Assembly (NCBI RefSeq): GCF_029269745.1
Contig: NZ_JARJHT010000001.1
Location: 2,170,001 to 2,234,000 of the forward strand
Length of the DNA: 64,000 nt
Direction of reading: 5' to 3'
DNA from: Polluticoccus soli
GTDB taxonomy: Bacteria; Bacteroidota; Bacteroidia; Chitinophagales; Chitinophagaceae
Of the stretch, positions 9,427 through 17,275 are shown piece after piece. The position numbers and the translations under genes were made by a program. The notes under the pieces were generated by a model. That model was not told where the DNA came from. It did not search any database and saw only the letters and a program-made list of their open reading frames with translations. Each line of letters opens with the position of its first letter. Position 1 is the stretch's first letter.

Positions 9427-10680
9427 ATGTCGTACCTCAAATACGCTTTAGCTATTCTGCTTGCATTATGCCTTGGCAAAGCAGCCGAAGCAAAAACAAC
9501 ACTGTCTATCAACTTTACTCACGATAATGTCACGGTCAATGGAAGGCTACAGCTGCCGAATGGCAACGGTCCTTACCAGGTGATCATTGTGGCACCCGGA
9601 TCTGGAGCAAACGATAAAGACGGCACATTGGCAATGAGTGGCGGGAATACCATGTGTTTATATCCGGGACTGAACGGCCAGACACTTCGTCCCTACCTGG
9701 GGTTGAGTGAAGCGTTCTCTGATTCGGGCTTTGCTGTGCTGACCTACGACAAGATCGAGTACACATATCCAAGTCCGCCAGCGCCTATTACTTTTCATAA
9801 ACTATGGCTGCCGGTTGAAAGCGCAATTAAGTATCTGAAGACGCGTAGCGATATCGATACAAACAATATAGTTCTGCTCGGTCATAGTGAGGGTTCGACA
9901 TTGATACCTTACATCGCGCGCAGTCAGAAATCGATAAGCGCTATGATCTCGCTGGCGGGTCCACGTCGTCCGCTTGATTCTATACTGGCCTATCAGTTAC
10001 CATATATCGCAACCACTTGCGGCGGCGATGTAAATGCTGCCAACCAACAGGCCGCCCAGATACTCGCTTATTTCAACGACATCCGCACCGGCAACTGGAA
10101 TAGCAGCACGCCTCCAGTTTTTGGTGTATCTGCTGCCGTATGGAGCGATTATATCAAAGTGGCAGATTCAGTTTCTATCAACTATAACCTGGCTAACCGC
10201 CAAACACTGTTTGTAGGTCTCGGTGATGATATCAACGTGCCTCCTGCTGTAGAGTTGACACGCTTTCAAAGCGAGATCACGCTGGGTTCAGACTTCTACC
10301 TGGTGCCCGGCATCAACCACTACCTGACCACCGTTAATGATCCTTCGACTTCTGAAGTTGTGACCGATACTATTGTTTACTGGCTGCGCAGGCATACATT
10401 CCCTGCCAGTGTTCCGGTGGTTTCTGATAAAAGTAATTCGGTATCAGTTTTTCCTTGTCCGGCGAAAGATGTGGTGACGATAGATTATTTATTGCAACAT
10501 GAAGGGGCGTTGCTGACAGTGTACAATGTTTATGGCGTAAAGCTAACCGAGATTAAACTGGATAATCGAAAAGGCAACAAGACAGTTTCTATCGCGGCGT
10601 TGCCAGCAGGTGTATATACCTATGTAGCGAGTGATAGTGGGCTGGTGGTTAAAACCGGTAAGCTGGTAGTAGCGAAATAG
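9427..10680 (+). CDS. Secreted alpha/beta hydrolase with type IX secretion sorting domain
   Basis: A 417-residue exported hydrolase. The signal peptide (residues 1-22) ends AEA. The hydrolase domain (about 25-325) has an oxyanion/strand-3 VIIVAPGSGANDKDG, the nucleophile elbow GHSEGS, a later GLGDDINVP that may supply the acid, and GINHYL for the catalytic His. Residues about 335-417 are a type A Por/T9SS C-terminal domain: VFPCPAKDVVTIDYLL, then YNVYGVKL, LPAGVYTYVASDSG and the final VVKTGKLVVAK. The protein is therefore predicted to be exported by T9SS and surface-bound or released. Substrate is unknown; peptidase S9-like or esterase are both possible. A terminator follows at 10699. Confidence 0.85.
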   Translation: MSYLKYALAILLALCLGKAAEAKTTLSINFTHDNVTVNGRLQLPNGNGPYQVIIVAPGSGANDKDGTLAMSGGNTMCLYPGLNGQTLRPYLGLSEAFSDSGFAVLTYDKIEYTYPSPPAPITFHKLWLPVESAIKYLKTRSDIDTNNIVLLGHSEGSTLIPYIARSQKSISAMISLAGPRRPLDSILAYQLPYIATTCGGDVNAANQQAAQILAYFNDIRTGNWNSSTPPVFGVSAAVWSDYIKVADSVSINYNLANRQTLFVGLGDDINVPPAVELTRFQSEITLGSDFYLVPGINHYLTTVNDPSTSEVVTDTIVYWLRRHTFPASVPVVSDKSNSVSVFPCPAKDVVTIDYLLQHEGALLTVYNVYGVKLTEIKLDNRKGNKTVSIAALPAGVYTYVASDSGLVVKTGKLVVAK

Positions 10681-10698
10681 CAAATGTTGAAGCTTATA

Positions 10699-10728
10699 AA
10701 AAGGGGAAGCGATAGCTTCCCCTTTTTA
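10699..10728 (+). terminator. Terminator after the secreted hydrolase
   Basis: Stem AAAGGGGAAGC / GCTTCCCCTTT around a GATA loop, followed by T. It is just downstream of the stop at 10680. It overlaps the longer open frame upstream of the transposase, which supports the shorter transposase start at 10810. Confidence 0.8.
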
Positions 10729-10732
10729 TATC

Positions 10733-10780
10733 TGGTCCTCGTTTGTAACGAGGATCCTCCGGCGCGGCGTTTGCAACGCC
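10733..10780. repeat. Left REP pair
   Basis: Two adjacent imperfect palindromes, CCTCGTTTGTAACGAGG and GGCGTTTGCAACGCC, separated by a C/G-rich spacer CTCCGGCGC. Mirror image of the right copy at 11375-11423. Confidence 0.75.
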
Positions 10781-10809
10781 ATTTTAAACAAAAGCAGTAT
10801 TTTGTTTTC

Positions 10810-11361
10810 ATGTCAGGCGACAAGTATTTCATCACTGATCAACATGCGAGCTATTTTCTAACTTTTACAGTAGTAGAATGGCTGGATGTATTCACACGTG
10901 TTGACTACAAGCAGACAATAGTGGACTCTTTGAACTATTGCATTGCGGAAAAAGGTCTGGAATGTTTTGCATGGGTTCTGATGACCAACCATTTGCACCT
11001 TGTTGCCAGGGCAAATCCACCAGCCCGGTTATCAGATGTCATTCGTGATTTTAAAAAGTTCACTTCAAAAAAGATAGTGGACCAGATTGAAACCGGAAAC
11101 GAAAGCAGGAAGGAATGGTTGCTGCATAAGTTCAGCTTCCAGGCACGGACAACAGGAAGAGCGGAAAACTATAAAATGTGGAAGGATGACAACCACGCTA
11201 TCTACCTGGATGGAACGAACTTATGGAAGCAGAAGGTCGACTATATCCACGATAATCCTGTAAGACAAATGATCGTGTCACAGGCGGAAGATTACTCATT
11301 TAGCAGTGCAGGCGATTATGCCGGCAGGAGGGGGCTGGTCAAGGTGACTGTGGCATATTAG
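10810..11361 (+). CDS. REP-associated tyrosine transposase (Y1/HUH family, RAYT)
   Basis: A 183-residue HUH single-strand transposase. The His-hydrophobe-His motif is in MTNHLHLVARA, and the YIHDNPV signature contains the likely nucleophile Tyr region. Both are typical of RAYT proteins related to IS200/IS605 TnpA. RAYTs nick and join single-stranded REP hairpins and are often domesticated single-copy genes. I chose the ATG at 10810 (MSGDKYFITDQ) because the longer frame from 10684 reads through a terminator and the left REP. The frame is intact, with no frameshift. The flanking REPs at both sides are its probable substrates. Confidence 0.85.
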   Translation: MSGDKYFITDQHASYFLTFTVVEWLDVFTRVDYKQTIVDSLNYCIAEKGLECFAWVLMTNHLHLVARANPPARLSDVIRDFKKFTSKKIVDQIETGNESRKEWLLHKFSFQARTTGRAENYKMWKDDNHAIYLDGTNLWKQKVDYIHDNPVRQMIVSQAEDYSFSSAGDYAGRRGLVKVTVAY

Positions 11362-11374
11362 ACGTATTACGTGG

Positions 11375-11423
11375 GGCGTTGCAAACACCGGGCCGGTGCA
11401 TCCTCGTTGCAAACGAGGACGAA
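11375..11423. repeat. Right REP pair, inverted relative to the left
   Basis: Contains GGCGTTGCAAACACC, a GGGCCGG centre and CCTCGTTGCAAACGAGG. Its reverse complement matches 10733-10780 with only a few differences. Confidence 0.75.
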
Positions 11424-11439
11424 TGGGGGGGCGTTTTAC

Positions 11440-11904
11440 TTATCTCTTTTTTAAAGGCTGATATTTAGCCTCAAACTCATATCCAGCTAAAATGCTATCG
11501 GGTAGATAAGCACGGGTATAATCAAACTTTAGTATAAGCGCAGCCTGGCTATAGAAGTCATCCCCATTAGCTTCATTCACAAATGGAACGGATATGTTCA
11601 CAGTCTTTATAAATGGATTTGCAGTGTCGTAACTAACTTTCCAGGAACGCTCTGGGGGCATGCCGTATTTCTTATAGAACTCGTGAAATGTTTGCACATC
11701 CATTTTTACAGTTGGTCGGTCGCCTTCATTATATACTCCATGATTTAGCATTACAAATGCTTTGTCACCTTCATTGTTTTTTACGTAATCAATAAAACGG
11801 CGCACGCTAGTAAGTTTACCCGTGTCCATTTTATCTACTTCTGCACTGCATGAAATAACAGCGGCAGCAATTAGCGAGAGGAAAAGGAGTGGTTTAAATT
11901 TCAT
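11440..11904 (-). CDS. Lipoprotein of unknown function
   Basis: A 154-residue lipoprotein (lipobox AVISCSAE near residue 19). The mature part has the look of an NTF2-like or DUF4878-like small alpha+beta domain: SVRRFIDYVKNNEGDKAFVMLNHG in the first half, then MDVQTFHEFYKKYGMPPERSWKVSYD and a C-terminal strand-rich end. I cannot name the family with confidence. The gene is isolated, between the REPtron and the arginase-family gene, whose terminator at 11971 lies upstream of it. Confidence 0.7.
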   Translation of the reverse strand: MKFKPLLFLSLIAAAVISCSAEVDKMDTGKLTSVRRFIDYVKNNEGDKAFVMLNHGVYNEGDRPTVKMDVQTFHEFYKKYGMPPERSWKVSYDTANPFIKTVNISVPFVNEANGDDFYSQAALILKFDYTRAYLPDSILAGYEFEAKYQPLKKR

Positions 11905-11970
11905 ATTTGTATAGTGATAAAGAGATTAGAAGTTGATGTTCTTTAATATCTAAAAATAGAGCTTTATAGC

Positions 11971-12000
11971 AAAAAAGGGAAGCGACTGCTTCCCTTTTTT
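11971..12000 (-). terminator. Terminator of the arginase-family gene
   Basis: Stem GGGAAGC / GCTTCCC with a GACT loop and A/T runs on both sides (six A, six T). It lies 20 bp beyond the stop of the minus-strand gene at 12021 and could act in both directions. Confidence 0.8.
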
Positions 12001-12020
12001 GCATATGGTTATGAAGGTTC

Positions 12021-13073
12021 CTACTTCATATTCGCCACCATAAAGTTGCACAGCTTATACAGAGCACGTGCACCTACTATAGCGTCTATACCGTCCTGGC
12101 TGTGTTCGCCTGCTGATACTTCATTGAGGTCAAAGCCTATCAGCTCGCGGCCGCTGGCTACCACTTGTTTAAAGAGATAGAATACCTGCTCCATTTCGAA
12201 ACCGCCCGGTACCGGTGTGCCGGTGTTCGGGCAAAGCTTTGGATCCAGTCCGTCGATATCGAAACTGATATACACTTTTTGTGGCAGGTCGTTCACTATC
12301 TGCTGGCAGATCTGTTTCCAGGTCTGGCCTTCAAACTGCATTTCTTTTATGTCTTTATCGAAATAGGTAGAAATGCGGTCTGGATTATCGCGGATCATGA
12401 ATAGTTCTTCATCGCAATAGTCGCGTATGCCCACCTGTACCAGTTTCTTCACCTGTGGTATTTCCTTCAGCACGTTGAACATGATAGACGCGTGCGAATA
12501 CGTGAAGCCTTCATAAGCATCGCGCAGGTCGGCATGGGCATCTATCTGCAGCACGCCAAAATCGCTGTGTCTTTCAGCCAAGGCATGGATGAAACCCAAC
12601 GGAGTACTGTGATCGCCGCCCAGCAAGCCAACTTTCTTGCCTTCCTTCAACAGGTTCGATGTCATCTCGTACACCCAGTTCTTCAACACCACGCCGCCAT
12701 CGTTCACCTCGTCCAGCTTTTCTGACAGCTGTTCGTTCTCAGAAACAACACCACCATCTATCAGGTGAGAGATGATCAGCTCGGCGCATTGGCGCAGGTA
12801 GTCGCTTTTCTTTTTTATGATCTTATCGACCGGCAGCATGTGGAAGCCTTTTTTCCAGCCATCCACCACATCCGGATCGTACAGGTCAACCTGCATAGAA
12901 GCGTCGTAAACGTTCTCTGGTCCGCGCGAAGTTCCGTCACGGTAAGAGATGGTTACTTCCCAGGGCACGGGTAAGAGCACCAGGGCGGCTTCGTCTTCTT
13001 TGAAAGGAAGACCAAATATGTTGTTAGATTTTAATCCGACTGAATTGGGATCAAATGTTGTTAGATCAGCCAT
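12021..13073 (-). CDS. Arginase/agmatinase-family ureohydrolase
   Basis: A 350-residue cytosolic binuclear-manganese hydrolase. Metal motifs are GGDHSTPLGF, DAHADLRDAYEG and SFDIDGLDPKLCPNTGTPVPGG; the HASIM after the DAHAD motif is also family-typical. The sequence is longer than E. coli SpeB because of an N-terminal extension and an insert around residues 85-125 with VVSENEQLSEKLDEVND. Bacteroidota carry this branch as agmatinase or formimidoylglutamase-like proteins. The exact substrate (agmatine, arginine or a guanidino acid) cannot be told. A good promoter is visible upstream at 13093-13121 and a terminator downstream at 11971. Confidence 0.88.
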   Translation of the reverse strand: MADLTTFDPNSVGLKSNNIFGLPFKEDEAALVLLPVPWEVTISYRDGTSRGPENVYDASMQVDLYDPDVVDGWKKGFHMLPVDKIIKKKSDYLRQCAELIISHLIDGGVVSENEQLSEKLDEVNDGGVVLKNWVYEMTSNLLKEGKKVGLLGGDHSTPLGFIHALAERHSDFGVLQIDAHADLRDAYEGFTYSHASIMFNVLKEIPQVKKLVQVGIRDYCDEELFMIRDNPDRISTYFDKDIKEMQFEGQTWKQICQQIVNDLPQKVYISFDIDGLDPKLCPNTGTPVPGGFEMEQVFYLFKQVVASGRELIGFDLNEVSAGEHSQDGIDAIVGARALYKLCNFMVANMK

Positions 13074-13092
13074 CTGCTTTTGAATTGGGCGA

Positions 13093-13121
13093 CAAATTTA
13101 GAATTTATATGGTATTGACAA
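13093..13121 (-). promoter_or_regulatory. Bacteroidota-type promoter of the ureohydrolase gene
   Basis: On the minus strand: TTG, an 18 bp spacer, then TAAATTTG, matching the TAnnTTTG -7 box. The -7 box ends 20 bp upstream of the start codon at 13073. Confidence 0.65.
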
Positions 13122-13222
13122 GTGTTAAACCCTGACTTCTAAGAAAATGTTAAAGCGGCGGTAGGCCTTTATATAATATACCGGCGCTTACCATTGTCAT
13201 GCTTTTGTTGTGTTTTTACACG

Positions 13223-13230
13223 TAACTTTG
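13223..13230 (+). promoter_or_regulatory. -7 box upstream of ccmE
   Basis: TAACTTTG fits TAnnTTTG and ends 17 bp before the ATG at 13248. It lies inside the longer open frame from 13194, so it also argues for the ATG at 13248 as the true start. Confidence 0.55.
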
Positions 13231-13247
13231 CCTATTCTCAGACAGTT

Positions 13248-13643
13248 ATGAAAAAGTCGCATATAGTCCTGTTGGTGTTGATCGCAGCAGCGGTAGGTAT
13301 CATCGTAAGCATGTTTGGCGATTTCAGCACCTACGAAACCTTTGCCTCTGCGGCTAAGGATCCGGGCAAGAAGTATCACGTAATAGGTGTGCTCGCCAAA
13401 GGTAAAAACATGGAATATGATCCGGTAAAAGATCCTAACCACTTCGTGTTTTATGTAGAGGATAAAGCCGGCCAGGTGAACAAAGTGATCTTCAACGGCG
13501 CCAAGCCAACAGATATTGAGAAGTCTGAACAAGTGGTGATGATGGGACATATGGAAGACGGATCGTTCCGCTGCAGCAAGATCCAGATGAAATGCCCGTC
13601 GAAGTACAAGAACGATCAGATCGCGGTAGGTAGTCCCAGCTAA
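13248..13643 (+). CDS. ccmE: Cytochrome c maturation haem chaperone CcmE, CxxxY type
   Basis: A 131-residue membrane-anchored OB-fold protein. Residues 1-22 are the N-terminal membrane anchor. The family pattern is present: YHVIGVLAKGKNMEYDP, DPNHFVFYVEDKAG and VIFNGAKPTDIEKSEQVVMMGHMEDGSFRCSKIQMKCPSKYKND. In the standard protein a His binds haem covalently. Here that place carries Cys116 with Tyr120 (CPSKY), the CxxxY form known from Desulfovibrio and archaeal CcmE proteins. CcmE carries haem to CcmF, whose gene follows after 33 bp. Start chosen at 13248 because a promoter -7 box sits just upstream. Confidence 0.9.
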   Translation: MKKSHIVLLVLIAAAVGIIVSMFGDFSTYETFASAAKDPGKKYHVIGVLAKGKNMEYDPVKDPNHFVFYVEDKAGQVNKVIFNGAKPTDIEKSEQVVMMGHMEDGSFRCSKIQMKCPSKYKNDQIAVGSPS

Positions 13644-13676
13644 AGCTTTTCACACAGACATAATTAAACATTCAAC

Positions 13677-16160
13677 TTGGATACGCAATTCATAGGTGAA
13701 AGTCTCGGACCGGGGAAACTCGGTCATTTTTTTGTTATCACCTCCTTTGTTGGCGCATTGTTTAGCGCGTTCAGCTATTTCCGCTCCGCACAAACCGAAA
13801 AGAAAGACATCAACAACAGCAACTCGTGGCTGCTGATGGGCCGCAACGGTTTCGTGGTACACAGTGCCGCTGTATTCGGCATTTTTATCGCACTGTATTA
13901 TATCATCGCTAACCACTTGTTCGAGTACAACTACGCATGGCGTCACTCAGACCTGAGCCTCTCGTCAAAGTACCTGCTCTCATGTTTCTGGGAAGGACAG
14001 GAGGGTAGCTTCCTGCTATGGGCTATCTGGCACTGTGTGCTCGGCCTCATCGTGATGAAGAATGCAAAGGCGCTGGAAAGCAGGGTGATGACAGTAATAT
14101 CGGTAGTGCAGGTGGCGCTGGCCAGTATGTTGTTAGGGTTTGTATTCGGCCCGGATGTGAAAGTGGGTAGCACTCCGTTCATGCTGCTGCGCCATGCTAT
14201 GCAGGATGCTCCGATATTCGCTCAGGCCAACTACATGGAATTCATAAAAGACGGTAACGGCCTGAACATACTGCTGCAGAACTACTGGATGGTGATACAC
14301 CCGCCGGTACTGTTCCTCGGCTTTGCATCTACGCTTATACCTTTTGCTTATACTATTGCGGCGCTGTGGAAGAACGATTACCAAACTTGGATCAAACCAA
14401 CGATCAACTGGGCATTGTTCTCAGGAGGTATCCTTGGTCTTGGTATCATGATGGGTGGCGCCTGGGCTTATGAGTCGCTGACCTTTGGTGGCTACTGGGC
14501 GTGGGATCCGGTGGAGAATGCTTCGCTGGTACCTTGGTTAACATTGGTAGCTGGTCTGCATACCCTGGTAGTTTATAAGGCTACAGGGCGCTCGCTGATA
14601 ATTACGATCATTCTGCTTACTGTTACTTACCTGCTGGTATGGTATTCTACCTTCCTGACGCGTACGGGTGTGCTGGGCGATACTTCGGTGCACGCCTTCA
14701 CAGGTGAAGGCAAATCGCTCTACTGGCATTTGCTGATAGTACTTGGTGTTCTGCTGATATCAGTTATCGGATTTATGGCGGCAAGATGGAAATTCCTGCC
14801 CCGCGTGAAGGAAGAAGAAAAGATCAATACCCGCGAGTTCTGGATGTTCATCGGTTCGTTCATCCTGCTGTTGTCTGCATTGCAGATCATCATCAGTACT
14901 TCGATACCTGTTTGGTCGCCGCTGGCTAAAATGATAACCGGCAAAGACGTAGCGCCGCCGGTTGAACCTGTGCAGCACTACAATAGCATACAGGTTTGGG
15001 TGGCCATAATAGTAGGCCTGATGACGGCAACCATACTGTTCTTCCGGTTCAAGAACAGCGATAATAAAGTTGTATTTAAGCGCCTCGGCATTACAGCTGC
15101 CATTGCGCTGGCGGTTAGTCTTCTGATAGGCTTTACACAGAAGATCGACTCACCTCAATACGCCATCCTTCTATTTGCAGCTTGCTATACGATAGTAGCT
15201 ATGATCTACTATGCTACCAAGGTGCAGGGCGGAAAACTGAAAAAGCTGGGTCCTGCAACTTCACACTTTGGCTTTGGTTTAATACTGTTAGGTATCCTGC
15301 TGTCGTCGTACAATAAAGAAGTTATATCATACAATACACTTGGCGTTCGTTTTGGCTTCAGTAAAGACGCCGGCCAGGATATAAAGGAAAGCCGCGAGAA
15401 CGTGCTGCTGTATCGTGGTGTGCCGGTTGCGCTGGGCGACTACTTTGCTACCTACCAGGGCGATAGTACCTCGCCAGGCGATGCGCGTACCTTCTATAAA
15501 GTTCGCTATCAGCGCATAGATTCTGCTACTAAAGAAGTGAAGGAGTCATTCACGCTATACCCGAATGCCTTCGTAAATCCGAAAGGACAAGATGGTGGAT
15601 TGAGCGCCAACCCGGCATCCAAACACTACCTGCACAAAGATATTTTCACTTATGTGACCTCGGTGATCGACCCGAAGAAGAAAACAGATACTTCGGTGTA
15701 TAAGAGCCACGTGGTACATGAGGGTGATACCATTTACGCGAACACAGGTTACCTGGTATTCAAAGGCTTTGAAACGCAGGTTGAGAATCCACGCTACCAA
15801 CCGGCCAGTGGCGATATCGCCGTAACGGCAAGGCTTGAAGTGTATGACCTGGCTGGCGTGCAGGACACGCTGGCTCCGGTTTACTTCATACGCGATGGAT
15901 ACGAGAATCACATTGAGGATACCATGAAGGCGATGACTCTTTATACCCGCCTCGCGAAGATCCTGCCTGATCAGAATGCGGCAGAGATCATGGTGCGTCA
16001 GCCTAACCCGCAGGATGAGTATATAGTAATGAAGGCGCTGGTGTTCCCATTCATTAATATACTGTGGCTAGGTATAGTGGTAATGGTATTGGGCTTCTTC
16101 CTGACCGCGTGGAACAGGGCCACCAAGAAAGATAAAAAGCCAACCGTTTTAAACGTATAA
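13677..16160 (+). CDS. ccmF: Cytochrome c haem lyase CcmF (CcsA/CcmF family), TTG start
   Basis: An 827-residue multi-pass membrane protein. The tryptophan-rich haem-handling motif is GGYWAWDPVENASLVPW with WAWDP at residues 274-278. Conserved His are in MVIHPPVLFLG and GDTSVHAF. About 14 hydrophobic segments are present, with a large periplasmic domain at about residues 560-775. CcmF joins haem from CcmE to the CxxCH of apocytochromes. Translation seems to begin at TTG (MDTQFIGESLG), since the next in-frame Met lies within the membrane region. ccmE precedes it directly and a 122-residue gene follows after 2 bp, making one operon. Several haem proteins in this window (22479, 56682, 57458) are plausible clients. 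Confidence 0.92.
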   Translation: MDTQFIGESLGPGKLGHFFVITSFVGALFSAFSYFRSAQTEKKDINNSNSWLLMGRNGFVVHSAAVFGIFIALYYIIANHLFEYNYAWRHSDLSLSSKYLLSCFWEGQEGSFLLWAIWHCVLGLIVMKNAKALESRVMTVISVVQVALASMLLGFVFGPDVKVGSTPFMLLRHAMQDAPIFAQANYMEFIKDGNGLNILLQNYWMVIHPPVLFLGFASTLIPFAYTIAALWKNDYQTWIKPTINWALFSGGILGLGIMMGGAWAYESLTFGGYWAWDPVENASLVPWLTLVAGLHTLVVYKATGRSLIITIILLTVTYLLVWYSTFLTRTGVLGDTSVHAFTGEGKSLYWHLLIVLGVLLISVIGFMAARWKFLPRVKEEEKINTREFWMFIGSFILLLSALQIIISTSIPVWSPLAKMITGKDVAPPVEPVQHYNSIQVWVAIIVGLMTATILFFRFKNSDNKVVFKRLGITAAIALAVSLLIGFTQKIDSPQYAILLFAACYTIVAMIYYATKVQGGKLKKLGPATSHFGFGLILLGILLSSYNKEVISYNTLGVRFGFSKDAGQDIKESRENVLLYRGVPVALGDYFATYQGDSTSPGDARTFYKVRYQRIDSATKEVKESFTLYPNAFVNPKGQDGGLSANPASKHYLHKDIFTYVTSVIDPKKKTDTSVYKSHVVHEGDTIYANTGYLVFKGFETQVENPRYQPASGDIAVTARLEVYDLAGVQDTLAPVYFIRDGYENHIEDTMKAMTLYTRLAKILPDQNAAEIMVRQPNPQDEYIVMKALVFPFINILWLGIVVMVLGFFLTAWNRATKKDKKPTVLNV

Positions 16161-16162
16161 AC

Positions 16163-16531
16163 ATGGACGATGCCGTACAAGATGAAATATTCCAGTCGCT
16201 GAAGAAGATGCTGGAGCCCTATGCGCCTAAGATGGATGTGAAGGCTGACTCGGAAGAATCGTTTTACCTGGATTGCAAGAAGGAAGTAAAGAAAGGTTAC
16301 CCGATGTTTTTCGGCGCGGTACGTCGTGGAAAGAGCTACATCAGTTACTACCTGATGCCAGTATATGCCCAACCATCGTTGCTGGAGGGAATGAGCCCTG
16401 AGTTAAAGAAGCGCATGCAGGGCAAGAGCTGTTTCAACTTCAAAAAACCGGAGCCTGCATTGTTTGAAGAACTCAACCAGCTGACAAAACGTGGATTTGA
16501 GTGTTACAAGAAAGACGGCTGGGTGGACTAG
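16163..16531 (+). CDS. Small protein in the ccm operon, possibly DUF1801-like
   Basis: A 122-residue soluble protein, no signal peptide. It begins 2 bp after the ccmF stop. The pattern KKGYPMFFGAVRRGKSYISYYLMPVYAQPSLLEGMSPELKKRMQGKSCFNFK with a final FEELNQLTKRGFECYKK resembles the DUF1801/YdhG fold seen in frataxin-like iron chaperones, where a strand pair with ISYY is followed by helices and a Cys-Phe-Asn segment. This match is by eye and weak. If right, an iron or haem connection next to ccmE-ccmF would make sense, but that is inference. A terminator ends the operon at 16553. Confidence 0.65.
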   Translation: MDDAVQDEIFQSLKKMLEPYAPKMDVKADSEESFYLDCKKEVKKGYPMFFGAVRRGKSYISYYLMPVYAQPSLLEGMSPELKKRMQGKSCFNFKKPEPALFEELNQLTKRGFECYKKDGWVD

Positions 16532-16552
16532 CCCAAAGGATATAAAAAGAAA

Positions 16553-16583
16553 AACCTCTTAGCATTGCTAAGAGGTTTTTTAT
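16553..16583 (+). terminator. Terminator of the ccmE-ccmF operon
   Basis: Stem CCTCTTAG / CTAAGAGG with loop CATTG and six T on the plus strand, A-run upstream. Placed between convergent genes, it may serve both. Confidence 0.8.
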
Positions 16584-16600
16584 TGGAATAAAGATCAAGC

Positions 16601-17146
16601 TTATTTGTGCCAGTCAGAAACATCGCCCAGGCCGTTCGTACCGAAGTCGTTCACGCGTCCGTCAGGCAGTTTGATGCTGTAAGTTACTTTCAGCTGGCCG
16701 TTTTTGCCATACAGGTCATGTTCACTAAGAAGACCCATACCTTTTATTTCATATCCTTCAACAGTTTGCTGAGGAATGAACATAGTATCACCCTTTACAC
16801 GAACGTTAACCGGGGTTGCCAGTTTGTTGTAGAAGTTTTTGATAACCATGTCGGTCATGTTAGTGCCGTAGTCGATAGTAACTTCATATGCCGACGACCT
16901 TGAACGAGAACCTTTTTCAAACACACGCCACACACCCCTGTATTTGTCACGAACTATAGTTTCGCATTGGAAGCCTTCATAACCGGTTGGGCAGATACAA
17001 GTACCTTCTTTACACACACCACCATACGCACATACGATCGATTTACATTTATCGGGGCTACAAGAAGAATATGTTACCGCACCGAAAGCAGAAATAGCAC
17101 CCAGTGCCGACAGAATAATAGTTTTTAAACGGGCTTTCATTAGCAC
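16601..17146 (-). CDS. EGF-like domain lipoprotein
   Basis: A 181-residue exported protein, with a hydrophobic leader (residues 6-28) and a possible lipobox YSSC. Residues about 29-62 form a compact EGF-like module: C-x4-C-x4-C-x5-C-x-C-x8-C, including GGVCKEGTCICPTGYEGFQC. The remainder (YRGVWRVFEKGSRSRSSAYEV onward) is a lipocalin-like beta sheet as in other Bacteroidota surface lipoproteins. EGF modules with a following beta domain are known from cell-surface proteins of this phylum, but the binding partner is unknown. Confidence 0.78.
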   Translation of the reverse strand: MLMKARLKTIILSALGAISAFGAVTYSSCSPDKCKSIVCAYGGVCKEGTCICPTGYEGFQCETIVRDKYRGVWRVFEKGSRSRSSAYEVTIDYGTNMTDMVIKNFYNKLATPVNVRVKGDTMFIPQQTVEGYEIKGMGLLSEHDLYGKNGQLKVTYSIKLPDGRVNDFGTNGLGDVSDWHK

Positions 17147-17275
17147 AAATTATTTTATTTAACGAAGCTTAAAGATAAAAGAAACAATCTTAAAAAGCAA
17201 CTGGCGCTCAAATTAATATTGACCGCAATTTTTTAATTGGTGCACCGCGCTGAAGTGCTTATATTATAAATAAGT

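Larger units (their letters stand above)
10733..11423 (+). mobile_element. REPtron: RAYT transposase flanked by inverted REP pairs
   Basis: The transposase gene at 10810-11361 lies between two REP clusters in opposite orientation. The left one (10733-10780) and the reverse complement of the right one (11375-11423) are nearly identical along about 48 bp. Each cluster has two palindromes: one around CCTCGTTT..AACGAGG and one around GGCGTTTGCAACGCC. This is the arrangement expected for a REP-associated tyrosine transposase that mobilises short palindromic repeats. No direct target duplication was evident. Confidence 0.75.

Noticed and set aside
9033-9527. 164-residue plus frame into the hydrolase gene
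   Set aside because: It runs through both the 126 bp and 218 bp repeat regions and overlaps the hydrolase start in another frame.
10684-10809. N-terminal extension of the RAYT transposase
   Set aside because: It reads through a terminator and the left REP; the first Met with family sequence is at 10810.
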